A DNA stretch of 64,000 nt, from assembly GCA_016190245.1 (NCBI GenBank), contig JACPQY010000048.1, positions 32,969 through 96,968 of the forward strand. The letters run 5' to 3'. A model generated the notes under the pieces. The model did not search any database. It saw nothing but the letters and a program-made list of their open reading frames with translations, and was not told the origin of the DNA. This document shows positions 33,778 through 43,941 of the stretch, in pieces (the stretch's first letter is position 1; each line of letters opens with the position of its first letter). This DNA is from Nitrospirota bacterium. GTDB taxonomy: Bacteria; JACPQY01. Both the position numbers and the translations under genes were made by a program.

Positions 33778-34980
33778 ATGCCTGCGAAACTCCCCGACCA
33801 CCGCGGTCGTTTCGGAGCTTTCGGCGGACGCTACGTCCCCGAAACGCTCATGCCCGCGCTGGACGAGCTTGAATCGGCCTATCGAAAGATCGGACAATCG
33901 GGCGGTTTCAAGAAAGACTTGGGGTATTACCTCAGGGAATTCGCCGGCCGGCCCACACCCTTGTACCTCGCGCGCCGCATGTCGGAGGAGTTGGGGGGTC
34001 CACGCATCTACCTCAAGCGAGAGGACCTGTGTCACACGGGTGCCCACAAGATCAACAACACTCTCGGCCAGGTGCTGCTGGCGAAGCGTATGGGCAAGAA
34101 GCGGATCATCGCGGAGACGGGGGCCGGGCAGCACGGCGTGGCCACGGCCAGCACGGCGGCCCTATTCGGCCTCCCGTGCGAGGTGTACATGGGGGCTGAC
34201 GACATCCGCCGGCAGGAGATCAACGTGTTTCGGATGCGGCTCCTGGGGGCGAAGGTCCACGAAGTGACGACCGGCTCACGCACGCTCAAGGATGCCATCA
34301 ACGAGGCCATGCGCGACTGGGTGACGAACGTGCGCACCACCCACTACGTGATCGGCTCCGTGGTGGGCCCGCACCCCTTCCCGATGATGGTGCGCGACTT
34401 CCAGAGTGTGATTGGGAAGGAGGCGCGAGGACAGATTCTGAAGGCCGAAGGGCGGCTGCCACGCGCGGTCGTGGCCTGCGTGGGGGGGGGGAGCAACGCG
34501 ATGGGAATCTTCTGCGCCTTCCTGGCCGATGGTCGAACGGACCTGATCGGCGTCGAGGCGGGTGGGAAGGGGCTCCGCCACGGCGCAACGCTGGCGCACG
34601 GGACCCCTGGAGTCCTCCACGGGGCGATGAGCTACCTCTTGCAGGATGCGGACGGCCAGATTTCAGAGACCCACTCGATTGCGGCCGGACTCGACTATCC
34701 GGGTGTCGGCCCCGAGCACAGCCACCTCAAGGCGACCGGCCGCGCGACGTACGTGACGGTGAACGATGCCGAGGCGCTGGATGCATTCCAGTATCTTTCG
34801 CGTACGGAAGGCATCCTCCCAGCCATGGAGCCTTCACACGCGGTCGCCCACGTGCGGAAGATGGCCCGCCGGTGGGGCAAGGGCGGAGCGGTGATCATTT
34901 GCTTGTCCGGCCGTGGGGACAAGGACAGCGCCATGGTCGCGGACCTTCTCCAGCCGCGAGCGCAGGTGAAGCCCCAGTGA
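33778..34980 (+). CDS. trpB: Tryptophan synthase beta chain
   Basis: A 400-residue PLP enzyme. [20 protein letters not shown] at the N-terminus, [20 protein letters not shown] with the Schiff-base lysine, [13 protein letters not shown], and the phosphate-binding glycine loop [11 protein letters not shown] (encoded across a 10-G run, 34482-34491). C-terminal LSGRGDKD. It condenses indole with serine. 1 base after trpF. Confidence 0.96.
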   Translation: MPAKLPDHRGRFGAFGGRYVPETLMPALDELESAYRKIGQSGGFKKDLGYYLREFAGRPTPLYLARRMSEELGGPRIYLKREDLCHTGAHKINNTLGQVLLAKRMGKKRIIAETGAGQHGVATASTAALFGLPCEVYMGADDIRRQEINVFRMRLLGAKVHEVTTGSRTLKDAINEAMRDWVTNVRTTHYVIGSVVGPHPFPMMVRDFQSVIGKEARGQILKAEGRLPRAVVACVGGGSNAMGIFCAFLADGRTDLIGVEAGGKGLRHGATLAHGTPGVLHGAMSYLLQDADGQISETHSIAAGLDYPGVGPEHSHLKATGRATYVTVNDAEALDAFQYLSRTEGILPAMEPSHAVAHVRKMARRWGKGGAVIICLSGRGDKDSAMVADLLQPRAQVKPQ

Positions 34981-35780
34981 GTGAGATCTCGCGTGTCCTG
35001 GAGGATGTGGCCCGACGCCGCCGGAAGGCCCTGATCCCGTTCGTGACGGCGGGCGACCCGGATGCGGCGACCACGGAGGCACTCCTCCCTGCGCTTCAGG
35101 ACGCGGGTGCGGACGTGATCGAGATCGGCGTGCCTTTCTCGGACCCTGTCGCCGATGGTGTCGTTATCCAGGCTTCGTCCCAGCGCGCGCTCCGGGGGGG
35201 GATGACGACGGCGAAGACGTTGGACATCGTCCGCCGCGCCCGCCGCCGCGTGTCCTGTCCCATCGTGTTGATGGGGTACACCAACCCGGTCCTGAGATAT
35301 GGTGTGGACCGCCTTGCTCGCGACGCCGCTTCGGCGGGAGTGAACGGGTTCATCCTGGTGGACCTCCCGCCCGAGGAGGCGGAGCCGGCTCGCCGCGCGC
35401 TTCGCCAGAACGGGATTGACCTGATTTTCCTCTTGACCCCTGCCAGCCCCGGCGAAAGAATAGCGCGCGTGGCGGCCCGGGCTTCCGGCTTCATTTACTA
35501 CGTGGCCTACACGGGCGTGACGGGCGCGCGCGCCGCCGTCCATTCCGAGGTGGGGGCCTCCGTTCGCCGCATCCGGAAGCGTACGCGCCTGCCGGTCATG
35601 GTCGGTTTCGGTGTAAGGACGCCCGAACAGGCGCGATCGCTGGCGGCCGTGGCCGATGGCGTGATCGTAGGATCGGCGTTGATCCGCGGGATGGAGGGCG
35701 TGGCCAGTCGGGGAGGACGAGTGCGCAAGGCCGCCGCCTTCGTCGAGTCTCTCCGCCGGGGCCTCGATCGCGCGGCGTAG
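34977..35780 (+). CDS. trpA: Tryptophan synthase alpha chain
   Basis: A 267-residue barrel. [35 protein letters not shown] (catalytic Glu), [40 protein letters not shown] and [16 protein letters not shown] 34977 overlaps the trpB stop by 4 bases, so the pair is translationally coupled, matching the alpha2beta2 complex. Confidence 0.95.
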   Translation: MSEISRVLEDVARRRRKALIPFVTAGDPDAATTEALLPALQDAGADVIEIGVPFSDPVADGVVIQASSQRALRGGMTTAKTLDIVRRARRRVSCPIVLMGYTNPVLRYGVDRLARDAASAGVNGFILVDLPPEEAEPARRALRQNGIDLIFLLTPASPGERIARVAARASGFIYYVAYTGVTGARAAVHSEVGASVRRIRKRTRLPVMVGFGVRTPEQARSLAAVADGVIVGSALIRGMEGVASRGGRVRKAAAFVESLRRGLDRAA

Positions 35781-35781
35781 G

Positions 35782-36927
35782 ATGGAATTCGAGCTGACCC
35801 ACGAGCAGCGCGAGCTGGCGGCCGCGTTCCGTCAGTTCTGCGACCAGGAGATCGCACCGCGGGCCGAGGACGTGGACGAGACGGCCACCTTCTCCTGGGA
35901 GAACTACCGCAAACTGGCCGAGTTCGGCTACCTCGGGATGGGGTACGCAAGCGCCTACGGCGGGGGGGGGGCGGACACGCTCACGACCTCGGTGCTCGGC
36001 GAAGAGCTCTCGCGTGTGTGCGCTTCCACGGCCCTCTCCGTGGCCGCCAGCACGGGTCTCTGCGGTAAGTTCATCGAGAGGTTTGGGAACGAGGAGCAGA
36101 AGCGGGCCTACCTCCCGCGGCTCGCCAGGGGTGAGATTGTGGGTGCGTTCTGTCTGACGGAGCCGCACTCGGGGTCGGATGCCGCGGGCATGAAGACGAC
36201 CGCCGTCCGCCGGGGCGACCGATGGGTGATCAACGGCTCGAAGATGTTCGTGACCAACGGGACGATTGCCGATGTTTTCGTTGTGCTCGCGCGCACGGAC
36301 CCCGAAAAGGCGCACGGGGGGATCAGCGCGTTCATCGTGGAGAAGAATCCTCAGGCGCGGCCGGGTCGTCCGCTCCGCAAACTGGGCGTTCGGGGATCGC
36401 CCACCTGCGAGGTTGTGTTCGAGGACTGCGCCGTGGCGGGCTCGGCTGTCATCGGTGAGGAGGGCAACGGATTCCACTACGCCATGCAGAACCTGGATCT
36501 CGGGCGGATCGGCATCGCCGTCTTCAGCTTGGGAATCGCGCAGGCCTGCCTCGACGAGAGTGTGAAATACGCCACCGAGCGGCAGGCGTTCGGGCACAAC
36601 ATCTACGAGTTTCAGGGGGTGCAGTTCAAGATCGCCGACATGCAGGCCTACATCGAAGCGGCTCGACTCCTCGCCTGGAAGGTCGCGTGGCGGTTTTCAC
36701 GGGGTGAGAAGGTCACGCGGGATGCGGCGATCGCCAAGCTGTTCGCCTCGGAGGCGGCTGCCCAGGCGGCGAGTTGGGCGGTTCAGATCCACGGCGGCTA
36801 CGGCTACATCAAGGATTTCAAGGTGGAGCGGCTCTACCGCGACGCGAAACTGGGGGAGATCGGCGAGGGTACATCCGAGATCCAGCGGATGGTCATCGCC
36901 AAGGAGATTCTCCGCTCGCGCGGCTGA
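35782..36927 (+). CDS. Acyl-CoA dehydrogenase (short-chain type)
   Basis: A 381-residue ACAD. It starts [20 protein letters not shown]. It has [17 protein letters not shown] (FAD/substrate loop), a [13 protein letters not shown] segment and [14 protein letters not shown] with the catalytic Glu. DGA-type C-terminal helices ([20 protein letters not shown]) match butyryl- or short branched-chain enzymes. ATG 35782 is 1 base after trpA, so it may be transcribed with the trp genes although it is unrelated in function. It is distinct from the ACAD at 107-1246. Confidence 0.93.
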   Translation: MEFELTHEQRELAAAFRQFCDQEIAPRAEDVDETATFSWENYRKLAEFGYLGMGYASAYGGGGADTLTTSVLGEELSRVCASTALSVAASTGLCGKFIERFGNEEQKRAYLPRLARGEIVGAFCLTEPHSGSDAAGMKTTAVRRGDRWVINGSKMFVTNGTIADVFVVLARTDPEKAHGGISAFIVEKNPQARPGRPLRKLGVRGSPTCEVVFEDCAVAGSAVIGEEGNGFHYAMQNLDLGRIGIAVFSLGIAQACLDESVKYATERQAFGHNIYEFQGVQFKIADMQAYIEAARLLAWKVAWRFSRGEKVTRDAAIAKLFASEAAAQAASWAVQIHGGYGYIKDFKVERLYRDAKLGEIGEGTSEIQRMVIAKEILRSRG

Positions 36928-36950
36928 GGCCGACGGGCTATAATAGGCGG

Positions 36951-37427
36951 ATGGTGGTGATGGCAAGACCCCATGTCTTTCGGACCTCGCGCGTGTCGTT
37001 CTCGCGGGTTCCCGGGCTCACAGGTTCACGCGGATTTACTCTCCTCGAAATCATGATTGCGGTGGCGGTGGTCGTGATGTTCAGCACGATCGTCGGCGTG
37101 GCCGTGACGCGATACTTCTCACAGGCGCAGGTGAAGAAGGCGATGGTGGATATCAAGAGCCTTGAGAGCGCGATCGAGCTGTATCGAACCAACTGCTACA
37201 GATACCCCGCCGGAGACGCGGGTCTGCGCGCGCTCATCGAGAAACCCTCCGACTGCGAAGGCTGGGCGGGCCCCTACATCAAGGCGAACAAGCTTCCGAA
37301 AGACCCATGGGGCAAGGAATACATGTATTCCGGCCCGAGCGGGGACGCCGACTACCAGCTCTCGTCCGGTGGCCCGGACGGTTCGCCCGGCTCAGCGGAC
37401 GACATCAAGATCACGGACATCGACTAG
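36951..37427 (+). CDS. gspG: Type II secretion major pseudopilin GspG
   Basis: A 158-residue pseudopilin. Prepilin peptidase site SRG|FTLLEIMIAVAVVVMF, then the GspG core NCYRYPAGDAGLRALIEKPS, GWAGPYIKANKLPKDPWGKE and the calcium-site tail GGPDGSPGSADDIK. It forms the pseudopilus shaft. A perfect TATAAT (36939-36944) lies 6 bases before ATG 36951, so the message is probably leaderless; ATG 36960 is an alternative start. First of five pseudopilin genes. Confidence 0.95.
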   Translation: MVVMARPHVFRTSRVSFSRVPGLTGSRGFTLLEIMIAVAVVVMFSTIVGVAVTRYFSQAQVKKAMVDIKSLESAIELYRTNCYRYPAGDAGLRALIEKPSDCEGWAGPYIKANKLPKDPWGKEYMYSGPSGDADYQLSSGGPDGSPGSADDIKITDID

Positions 37428-37449
37428 GCCGACGTCCCACGATCGGCCG

Positions 37450-37977
37450 ATGATGCGACGCGGCCCGCTGCGAAAGGGAACCGGGGGCGCGGGCTTCACG
37501 CTCCTGGAAATCATGGTCGCCGTCGCGATCATGGTCCTGATCGTGACTGTGGTGGTGCCCCAGATCGGCGACTTGGCGCAGGTCCAGCTCCGCTCGGCCA
37601 CGCGTCGCCTCGCGGGGACGGTTCGCCACGTCTATTTCGAGGCCCTCCTCACCAAGCAGGACTACATCCTCAACTACGACCTGGACCGACACGAATACTG
37701 GGTGGGTCAGGCCGTGTTCAATCCTGAGCTGAATGCCATCGAGCAGATCGAGACGAAACGCGGGCTGGGGCGAAGGCATCGCCTGCCGCCGGGGATCGAG
37801 TTCGCATCCGTTGAGGCGGCCGACCGGCCCTCACGCAGTTCGGGTATGGAGCTTACCTTCTTCTCACACCTCGGCGTCGCGGAGCCCACGGTGATTGAGC
37901 TGCGCGACCAGAAGCGTCGCGAGGTGCGTCTCGAAGTGGCCCCGTACGCGGGCCGGGTCACCGTGGGCAAACCATGA
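37450..37977 (+). CDS. gspH: Type II secretion pseudopilin GspH-like
   Basis: A 175-residue minor pseudopilin. Cleavage site GAG|FTLLEIMVAVAIMVLIVTVV, then a typical GspH/FimT domain (LAGTVRHVYFEALLTKQDY...RRHRLPPGIEF). ATG 37450; a longer frame overlaps gspG and is not homologous. It overlaps gspI by 4 bases. Confidence 0.88.
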   Translation: MMRRGPLRKGTGGAGFTLLEIMVAVAIMVLIVTVVVPQIGDLAQVQLRSATRRLAGTVRHVYFEALLTKQDYILNYDLDRHEYWVGQAVFNPELNAIEQIETKRGLGRRHRLPPGIEFASVEAADRPSRSSGMELTFFSHLGVAEPTVIELRDQKRREVRLEVAPYAGRVTVGKP

Positions 37978-38405
37978 CGAACCGGGTGACAGGCTGCCCG
38001 CGGCTCGCGGCTCGCGGTTCGCGCGCGAGCGGTTTCACCCTCATCGAGGTCTTCTTCGCCCTCGCCATCCTCGCCACCACCCTGTTCGCCTACATGCAGA
38101 TGACAAACGACAACGTCCGCAAAGTCCGCCATGCCCGGGAGAACTATCTGATCGGTCTCCTTCTCCAGATGAAAATGGCGGATGTCCTCGCCGAGAAGTT
38201 CCCGGACCAGGGGACGCGGTCGGGCGACTTCGCGGACGAGGGATATCCGGACTATGCGTGGGAGGCGACGGTGACGCAGGCGATGCTCGGTGAGATTTCT
38301 TTTCGCGACCTGCGGGAAGTGACCGTGCGCGTCATGTGGGGTGAGGGGGAGCCCAAGACCGAGATCTCAATGGTGGCCTACGTCCTGGACAGGAAGTTCC
38401 CATGA
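37974..38405 (+). CDS. gspI: Type II secretion pseudopilin GspI-like
   Basis: A 143-residue minor pseudopilin with cleavage site ASG|FTLIEVFFALAILATTLF. The Glu at +5 is kept, as needed for assembly. It tips the pseudopilus with GspJ and GspK. Overlaps both neighbours by 4 bases. Confidence 0.88.
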   Translation: MTNRVTGCPRLAARGSRASGFTLIEVFFALAILATTLFAYMQMTNDNVRKVRHARENYLIGLLLQMKMADVLAEKFPDQGTRSGDFADEGYPDYAWEATVTQAMLGEISFRDLREVTVRVMWGEGEPKTEISMVAYVLDRKFP

Positions 38406-39169
38406 GCCGGCGGGGTGGTTCTACCCTGTACCGAGGCCCTGGCGGCTCACGGCTCGCGACTCGCGACGGCCGGTCCAAGGGCTTCACCCTGATGGAGCTC
38501 ATGGTGGCGCTCTTTACGCTTGCCGTCCTGATGTCCGCAGCCATCCAAGGCTACTATGCCGTCAGCCGCGGTCGCGCAGTCATCACCTCGGCTGTGGAGA
38601 CGGACATTCAGAACATGGCCGTGCTCCACCAGATCGTGAAGGACCTCCAGTCGGCCTACGTGATCCAGGGCCGGGACAACACCCTGCCCGGCCCCCGCAG
38701 CGAGGCGCGGACCTTTTTCGCGTGTGAGGACACCGGCTTTGGGGTGGAGGCATGGGACAAGTTGAGCTTCACATCCGTGGGGCACGTCATCATCCCCCGT
38801 TCCGGTCCCGAGCGGCAGTACGAGAGTGAACTGACGGAGATCACGTACGAACTGGTCTCGGGCGGTGACGACCCCGAAACGGGCATCTTGCAGCGGCGCG
38901 AAGTCAGCCCCCCCGCCGCCGGTGTGGACGATCAACAGGCATCCATCCCCGTCGCCGAGAGGGTGGCCGGTTTCGATGTGGCTTGCATCGATTCAGAGGG
39001 CCGGCCTCGGGAGGATTGGGACTCCCGCCAACTCGACGGCCGGGGACAGCTCATCGGTCTCCCCGTGCTCGTGAGGATCACGCTCGTGGTCAAAGGCGAG
39101 GGGGGCGAGAAGCAAACCCGCACGACGGCCGTGACCCTCCCGCTGGCGCCGCGACTGAATCTCCGATGA
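38402..39169 (+). CDS. gspJ: Type II secretion pseudopilin GspJ-like
   Basis: A 255-residue pseudopilin, on the long side of the family. Cleavage site SKG|FTLMELMVALFTLAVLMS. The globular part contains VVKDLQSAYVIQG-type minor-pseudopilin sequence (here IVKDLQSAYVIQGRD). It forms the tip complex with GspI and GspK. Confidence 0.86.
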   Translation: MSRRGGSTLYRGPGGSRLATRDGRSKGFTLMELMVALFTLAVLMSAAIQGYYAVSRGRAVITSAVETDIQNMAVLHQIVKDLQSAYVIQGRDNTLPGPRSEARTFFACEDTGFGVEAWDKLSFTSVGHVIIPRSGPERQYESELTEITYELVSGGDDPETGILQRREVSPPAAGVDDQQASIPVAERVAGFDVACIDSEGRPREDWDSRQLDGRGQLIGLPVLVRITLVVKGEGGEKQTRTTAVTLPLAPRLNLR

Positions 39170-40173
39170 ACCCTTCGCGCGACACCCCGGCTCCGTCCGT
39201 CCATCGCGTACGTCGTTCCTCCCGCGGGATCGCCTTGCTTATGGTTATGACCCTGATTACGATGCTGTCCATCATCGCGATCGAGATTGTGGAGACGGCC
39301 CAATCCCACTACCTGCTGACGACGTCGCTGCGTGACGAGGTCAAGGCCCGTGCGCTGGCCTTCTCCGGCGTGAATCTGGTCGGCGCGCTCCTCAAGGAGG
39401 ACCTTCGGAAGGAAGAGACCAAGACTTCGGATCATCTCCGGGAGGACTGGAACGTTCCGGAACCCTTCAACACGGTCGCGCTGGGCGACGGGTGGGTGAA
39501 GGGGCAGGTGGAGGATGAGGAGCGGCGATTCAACGTCCACACGATCACCCGCGACCAGTTGGCGTGCCTCGCGCGCGAGCTCGAGATCGAACAGGATTTC
39601 GATGCGGAAAGCGTGCACCGGCGGATCACGGAATGGACCGATCGAACCGGGTCGGATGGCGTGCAGGAAGACCCGTATTCCGCTCGGCGGCCGCCCGTTC
39701 TCCGACCGGATGCGCCCTTCGAGGCCCCCGGTGAGGTTGCCCTGATCGAGGGGATCGGCTGGCAGACCTACCTGAAGCTAAGGCCCTACCTCACGATCTG
39801 GCCGCAGAGGGAGCCCACGCAGCCCACCGAGGGTTCCTCCGATCAACCGGAGAAGCGCCGACCCAAGATCAATGTGAACACCGCCCCGCCGATCGTGCTC
39901 AAGTGCGTGGACAAGGACATGCCTACGGTTGCGGAGACGATCCTTGGGTTGCGGGAGGAGGACCCATTCAGGAACGTGCAGGATCTGCAAACCCGCGTCC
40001 AGGGAATCCCCGCGGCGGCGCTCGGCCTCCTCACGGTCCAGAGCGACATTTTCACGGTCCGCTCGGCGGGCCAAGTGGGGCCGGAGGGGAGGGCGTCCAC
40101 CGTGATCGTGACGGCGGTGCTGGACCGTCGAAAGCAGGACGAGTTGCGCCTGATCTACTGGCGAGAGGAGTGA
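39166..40173 (+). CDS. gspK: Type II secretion minor pseudopilin GspK
   Basis: 335 residues. N-terminal SRGIALLMVMTLITMLSIIA with the GspK-type Gly-Ile cleavage site lacking the +5 Glu, a large alpha domain (QVEDEERRFNVHTITRDQL) and KINVNTAPPIVLKCVDKD, the conserved INVNTA motif. It caps the pseudopilus. gspL and gspM, which normally follow, are absent; an alpha/beta hydrolase comes next instead. The remaining Gsp components are not in the window. Confidence 0.92.
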   Translation: MNPSRDTPAPSVHRVRRSSRGIALLMVMTLITMLSIIAIEIVETAQSHYLLTTSLRDEVKARALAFSGVNLVGALLKEDLRKEETKTSDHLREDWNVPEPFNTVALGDGWVKGQVEDEERRFNVHTITRDQLACLARELEIEQDFDAESVHRRITEWTDRTGSDGVQEDPYSARRPPVLRPDAPFEAPGEVALIEGIGWQTYLKLRPYLTIWPQREPTQPTEGSSDQPEKRRPKINVNTAPPIVLKCVDKDMPTVAETILGLREEDPFRNVQDLQTRVQGIPAAALGLLTVQSDIFTVRSAGQVGPEGRASTVIVTAVLDRRKQDELRLIYWREE

Positions 40174-40178
40174 CGGGC

Positions 40179-41018
40179 ATGGTCCAGGAGGCCGACCATT
40201 TCCTGACCGCGGATCGGAGGAGGATTTTCTACCGTCGCTTCCAGGCTGATCGGCCCAAAGGCCTGGTCCTCTTCGTGCACGGTCTGGGCGAGCACTCGGG
40301 TCGGTACGTGGAACTGGCACAGGTCTTCGCCAAAGTGGGCCTGAGTGTCGTGGCGCCGGATTTGCGCGGGCACGGGCGCTCGGACGGCCGTCGGGGATGC
40401 ATCCGGCGATTTGACGAATTCGGGGAGGACCTCTCGCGGCTTCTCGCGGTGGTTTCCGACGGGGCAGGGGAAGTTCCCCGCTTCGTGCTGGGTCACAGTC
40501 TCGGCGGGCTCATCGCAGCCCACTGGGTGCTCTCCCAGGCCGAGGGGGCGGTGGTGCGGGCGGTCGTGATCTCTTCGCCTGCACTGGGGATTGCCATGCC
40601 GGTTCCCCCCCTGAAGGCCGCGCTGGGGAGGACCTTGTCGAAGTGGTGGCCCGGGCTCACCATGGACAACCAACTCATCCCCGAGCAACTCAGCCGCGAT
40701 GAGGCCGAGGTGCGCGCCTATGTGGAGGATCCGCTTGTGCACAGGCGGGTAAGTACGCGCCTCTTCACCGAGATGATGGCCGCGATGCAACGCGTTCAGG
40801 ATGGGGCCACGAGGTGGGCCCTGCCGCTCCTCATGGTTCTCGGTGGCAGCGACAAGATCGTCAGCGTGGATGCGGCCCGTGGCTTTTTCGGGCGCGTCCC
40901 GATCCGAGACAAGACACTCAAGACCTACGCGGAGTACTTCCACGAGCCTTTCCACGAGAAGGGACGCGAGCAGACCATGCGCGAAGTGGCGGACTGGGTC
41001 GCCGAGAGGGCAGGCTGA
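40179..41018 (+). CDS. Alpha/beta hydrolase, monoacylglycerol-lipase-like
   Basis: A 279-residue hydrolase of the Hydrolase_4/lysophospholipase group. Oxyanion VLFVHGLGEHSGRY, nucleophile GHSLGGLIAAHW, catalytic Asp in VLGGSDKIVSVDAA and His in EYFHEPFHEKGR. No signal peptide, so cytoplasmic. It overlaps the next gene (TGATG). Confidence 0.88.
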   Translation: MVQEADHFLTADRRRIFYRRFQADRPKGLVLFVHGLGEHSGRYVELAQVFAKVGLSVVAPDLRGHGRSDGRRGCIRRFDEFGEDLSRLLAVVSDGAGEVPRFVLGHSLGGLIAAHWVLSQAEGAVVRAVVISSPALGIAMPVPPLKAALGRTLSKWWPGLTMDNQLIPEQLSRDEAEVRAYVEDPLVHRRVSTRLFTEMMAAMQRVQDGATRWALPLLMVLGGSDKIVSVDAARGFFGRVPIRDKTLKTYAEYFHEPFHEKGREQTMREVADWVAERAG

Positions 41019-42781
41019 TGGTTCGGGCGCGGATGTCATGGATGGCGCTGGCGTTTTTCGTGTTGGGCGTGGCGCCCTCGGCCCATGCTCAGGCGAGACT
41101 CCGGATCGCCGTGGCCAACGTCCAGCCGCGCGGCGTCGATCCGACCGTGGCCCAGGCCGTCACCGCGGGCCTGCTCGAAGGTGTACAGCGGCTCGGGCCG
41201 GTCACCGTGGTCGCCACCGCCGACTTCCAGCGGGCGCTGGGGGCGGACTACGAGATGCGCATCTACGGATGCAAGAACGAGACGGAATGCCTCGTGCAAT
41301 TGGGGAGCGTGCTTCCGGCGGACCGGCTCTTCGTCGGCACGGTGGCCGGCGGCGCCGGGAGCTGGGCCGTGACGGTCAAGATGGTGAACCTCCGCTCGGA
41401 GGGTTCGGCCATGACCGTGGTGACCGCACCGACGGACGTGCAGAAACTCGGGCCGCTCGTGGCGGGGGTGCCGAAGCAGCTCATCCTGAATGAACAGCGC
41501 TCACAACTTGGCCCCGGAGGTTTCAACCTTGCGTTCGAGACCGAATACTCCATGGGCCTCGGCGATTACTACGAAGACCGCTATGCAGAGGCCCACGCCC
41601 ACCTGGACGGAGCGATCCGAGCCAATCCTACCCCCCGCGCGCCCTACTACTATGCGGGTCTGAGCGCCTACTTTGCGGACGACCTGCCGCATGCCAAGGC
41701 CCACCTCCTGCGTGCCAAGGGGATCGGGCCGGACCCGGATTTAGAGGTGGAGTACTACCTCGGGCTGACGTCCTACCGCCTCGAGGAGTTTGACGAATCC
41801 GAGGCCCACTTTCTCATCGTGCGCCAAACAACCCCCGACGAAGAGATGCTCGACACCGTTGATGTCTACCTCGCCCTGATCGAGAAAGTGCGCGAGCGAA
41901 AGCGGATGGAAGGCCGGTTCTGGAAAGTCACGGGGAAGACGGGCATTCAGCACGATTCCAACGTCATCCTGAGCCCCCAGCAGGCGGTGGCCCTCGGGAA
42001 GGAGGGCACGCGGGCCCTCATCGGTGCCGAGGCGCAACTCTGGGCGGTTCCCGTCCGGGCGGCGCGCATCTCTGGGAGTCTGGGTGTGGACCAGACGCTC
42101 CACTTTTACGGCGCGTCGAAAGCCGTCACGAACTACGACATGACGCACGCGTTCCTGAACACCAGCGGCCTTCACTACTTCGACAACGAGGCCTACCGAC
42201 TCCAAGCCGAGCTGGGGGGGGAAATCGCCCAGTTCCGGGCCGCCCCCTCGTTTGTGGAGATGAACGGCTCGTTCGGGCTGTGGAGGCGCCTCGTGGACCG
42301 GGCGGCGCTCGGGCTCTCGTACGACCTGCGCTACGATCACTACTACAGCCTGGAAGAAGTCGTGCTCACCGGCCTCAACCACGGGCCGACGACGAGGCTG
42401 ACGGTGGACGTTGTGCAGGGGTACGTCCGCAACTCGCTCAAGCTGGCGTACGATCGAAATCAACCGACGAAGGACACGGACGAGAAGCTGGCGTACAACG
42501 GTGTCCTGGCCGAGTTGGGGGTCACCCTTTTTGCGCCCATGAAACTGCGGTTCCACGGCTTCGGGGGGATCCATTTCAAGTTCTTTGATCGCGAAGATCC
42601 TCCGCCTGAACCCAAGCGGCATTCCGATCGGCTTCTCACGGCGGGGGCTGGGGCCCATCGCGAGTTCGGCGGCCGCTGGTTTCTCGACGGTTCGTTCTCT
42701 TACTACTTCAATGATGCCACTCGGCCGCAGCGCGAGTTCCAGCGGTGGATCGCCGCGCTCACGGCCGGTATTTCGATATGA
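41018..42781 (+). CDS. Exported TPR protein with C-terminal outer-membrane barrel
   Basis: 587 residues. Signal peptide (MSWMALAFFVLGVAPSAHA). An N-terminal domain of about 130 residues contains IYGCKNETECLVQLGSVLPA, seen in delta-proteobacterial exported proteins. Three or so TPR units lie about 175-300 (DRYAEAHAHLDGAIRANPTP). The C-terminal 270 residues are rich in alternating aromatic strands and begin GKTGIQHDSNVILSPQ, like the barrel of DUF560/Slam-like assembly proteins, ending in AALTAGISI. I infer an outer-membrane protein that may help display or assemble surface proteins. Starts at ATG 41018 inside the hydrolase stop. Confidence 0.8.
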   Translation: MVRARMSWMALAFFVLGVAPSAHAQARLRIAVANVQPRGVDPTVAQAVTAGLLEGVQRLGPVTVVATADFQRALGADYEMRIYGCKNETECLVQLGSVLPADRLFVGTVAGGAGSWAVTVKMVNLRSEGSAMTVVTAPTDVQKLGPLVAGVPKQLILNEQRSQLGPGGFNLAFETEYSMGLGDYYEDRYAEAHAHLDGAIRANPTPRAPYYYAGLSAYFADDLPHAKAHLLRAKGIGPDPDLEVEYYLGLTSYRLEEFDESEAHFLIVRQTTPDEEMLDTVDVYLALIEKVRERKRMEGRFWKVTGKTGIQHDSNVILSPQQAVALGKEGTRALIGAEAQLWAVPVRAARISGSLGVDQTLHFYGASKAVTNYDMTHAFLNTSGLHYFDNEAYRLQAELGGEIAQFRAAPSFVEMNGSFGLWRRLVDRAALGLSYDLRYDHYYSLEEVVLTGLNHGPTTRLTVDVVQGYVRNSLKLAYDRNQPTKDTDEKLAYNGVLAELGVTLFAPMKLRFHGFGGIHFKFFDREDPPPEPKRHSDRLLTAGAGAHREFGGRWFLDGSFSYYFNDATRPQREFQRWIAALTAGISI

Positions 42782-42803
42782 CCCAGGATTTCGGAGGTGA
42801 GTC

Positions 42804-42980
42804 TTGAAGGACATGCAGCCCGAGGGATATGCACTCGAACAGGCGATCCGCTGGATCCGCGAGGAGTTGAAGCAGGTCCCGAAGAAGCCGATCGGCAAGC
42901 TGATCCAGGAGGCGGGGCGGAAATTCGACCTATCCCCGAAAGACGAGGAGTTTCTTCACCGTCAGTTCAAGAGGCCCTGA
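42804..42980 (+). CDS. Small helical protein, 58 aa
   Basis: TTG 42804 with GGAGGTGA 8 bases upstream encodes 58 residues: KDMQPEGYALEQAIRWIREE, then LKQVPKKPIGKLIQEAGRKF and DLSPKDEEFLHRQFKRP. It is amphipathic and helical, with a C-terminal LSPKDEEFL segment I have seen in small conserved proteins of unknown function. It probably follows the TPR/barrel gene on the same mRNA. ATG 42813 is the alternative start. Confidence 0.65.
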   Translation: MKDMQPEGYALEQAIRWIREELKQVPKKPIGKLIQEAGRKFDLSPKDEEFLHRQFKRP

Positions 42981-43047
42981 AGGCCCCGCCTGCGGAAAAC
43001 GGCGGTCGTTCGGGGGGGGGGGACGAGTCAGGGGCGATGGGCGATCG

Positions 43048-43941
43048 TCAGGCGCTGCCGTCGCGGAGGGTGGCCTCGACGGAGCGGAGGAGGCCCTCCG
43101 GACTCTTCCACATGATGCGCTCGGCAGGCACGCCGCCCGCCAGCGCGGCGGCGGCGTCCAGGACCAGGTTGGTGAGCTCGCGCTGGGAGGGGCGCATGAC
43201 GGTGCGTTCGAGGCACATTCGGAACGCCTGCGTTTTCGCCAGGGCTTGGCGGGCATCGTGGTGATGCTTCTCGAGGAATATCAGACTCCGGACCCGTCCA
43301 GAGGAGCCGGATGCGGGCCACTCCCGGCCCTTGGGCCGGGGCAACTCTCCCCAGAACGGCGAAGCGAATGCGGCGGCCGGGGTCGGTTGCGCGCGTACGA
43401 GGGCGAACTCGTCCGTGAGCACGCCTGCGCAGATTTCCCGTTTCATCAGCTCCCGCGAGATGGTGGTCTTGCCGTGGCCGGAAGGGGCCGCGAACAGGCA
43501 GGCGCTCCCGCCCGGCAGGATCACCGCCGCGGAGTGGAGGGCAAGTCCCGAGCGGAAGGGAAGATAGCCCGCCAGAAACGTCCTCAGGAAGGAAGAAAAC
43601 GCCGAGAAGCGGGGTTGAATGACTGCCGCACCGAGGCCCGAGGCCACGTCGAACTCTGCCTCGAAGGTCGCGTGGCGGGCGGACCATCTTCCGTCCCGCA
43701 CGACGATTTCCGGCGGTTCATCTCCTCGATCCGCGCCGGTTCCCGGGCTTTCCGAGCGCCTCTCTCGAACTGTCCAGCAGACGGTCGAGTGGGGCAGGAG
43801 CGAGGGGTCATCCTGCGTGACGAACGGGCCGAGCAGGTTCAGGATCTCAGCCCGGCAGGAGACAGCATCGAGCTGGAGAGAGAAATCCAATCCTGCAACT
43901 CGCGCGTCGAGGGAATCCATCCATGATTCAGCATAGCCCAC
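43048..43941 (-). CDS. HPr kinase-like P-loop protein
   Basis: 297 residues. The Walker A motif CLFAAPSGHGKTTISREL about residue 150 and the preceding GLALHSAAVILPGGSA match the HprK-like kinases found beside PqqD/lasso-peptide and serine-kinase systems. EFALVRAQP is a possible second acidic motif. The C-terminal part is rich in Ala/Arg. No PqqD-like protein is adjacent. Start uncertain: ATG 43941 overlaps the start of the divergent gene at 43923, while ATG 43917 would clear it. Confidence 0.75.
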   Translation of the reverse strand: MGYAESWMDSLDARVAGLDFSLQLDAVSCRAEILNLLGPFVTQDDPSLLPHSTVCWTVRERRSESPGTGADRGDEPPEIVVRDGRWSARHATFEAEFDVASGLGAAVIQPRFSAFSSFLRTFLAGYLPFRSGLALHSAAVILPGGSACLFAAPSGHGKTTISRELMKREICAGVLTDEFALVRAQPTPAAAFASPFWGELPRPKGREWPASGSSGRVRSLIFLEKHHHDARQALAKTQAFRMCLERTVMRPSQRELTNLVLDAAAALAGGVPAERIMWKSPEGLLRSVEATLRDGSA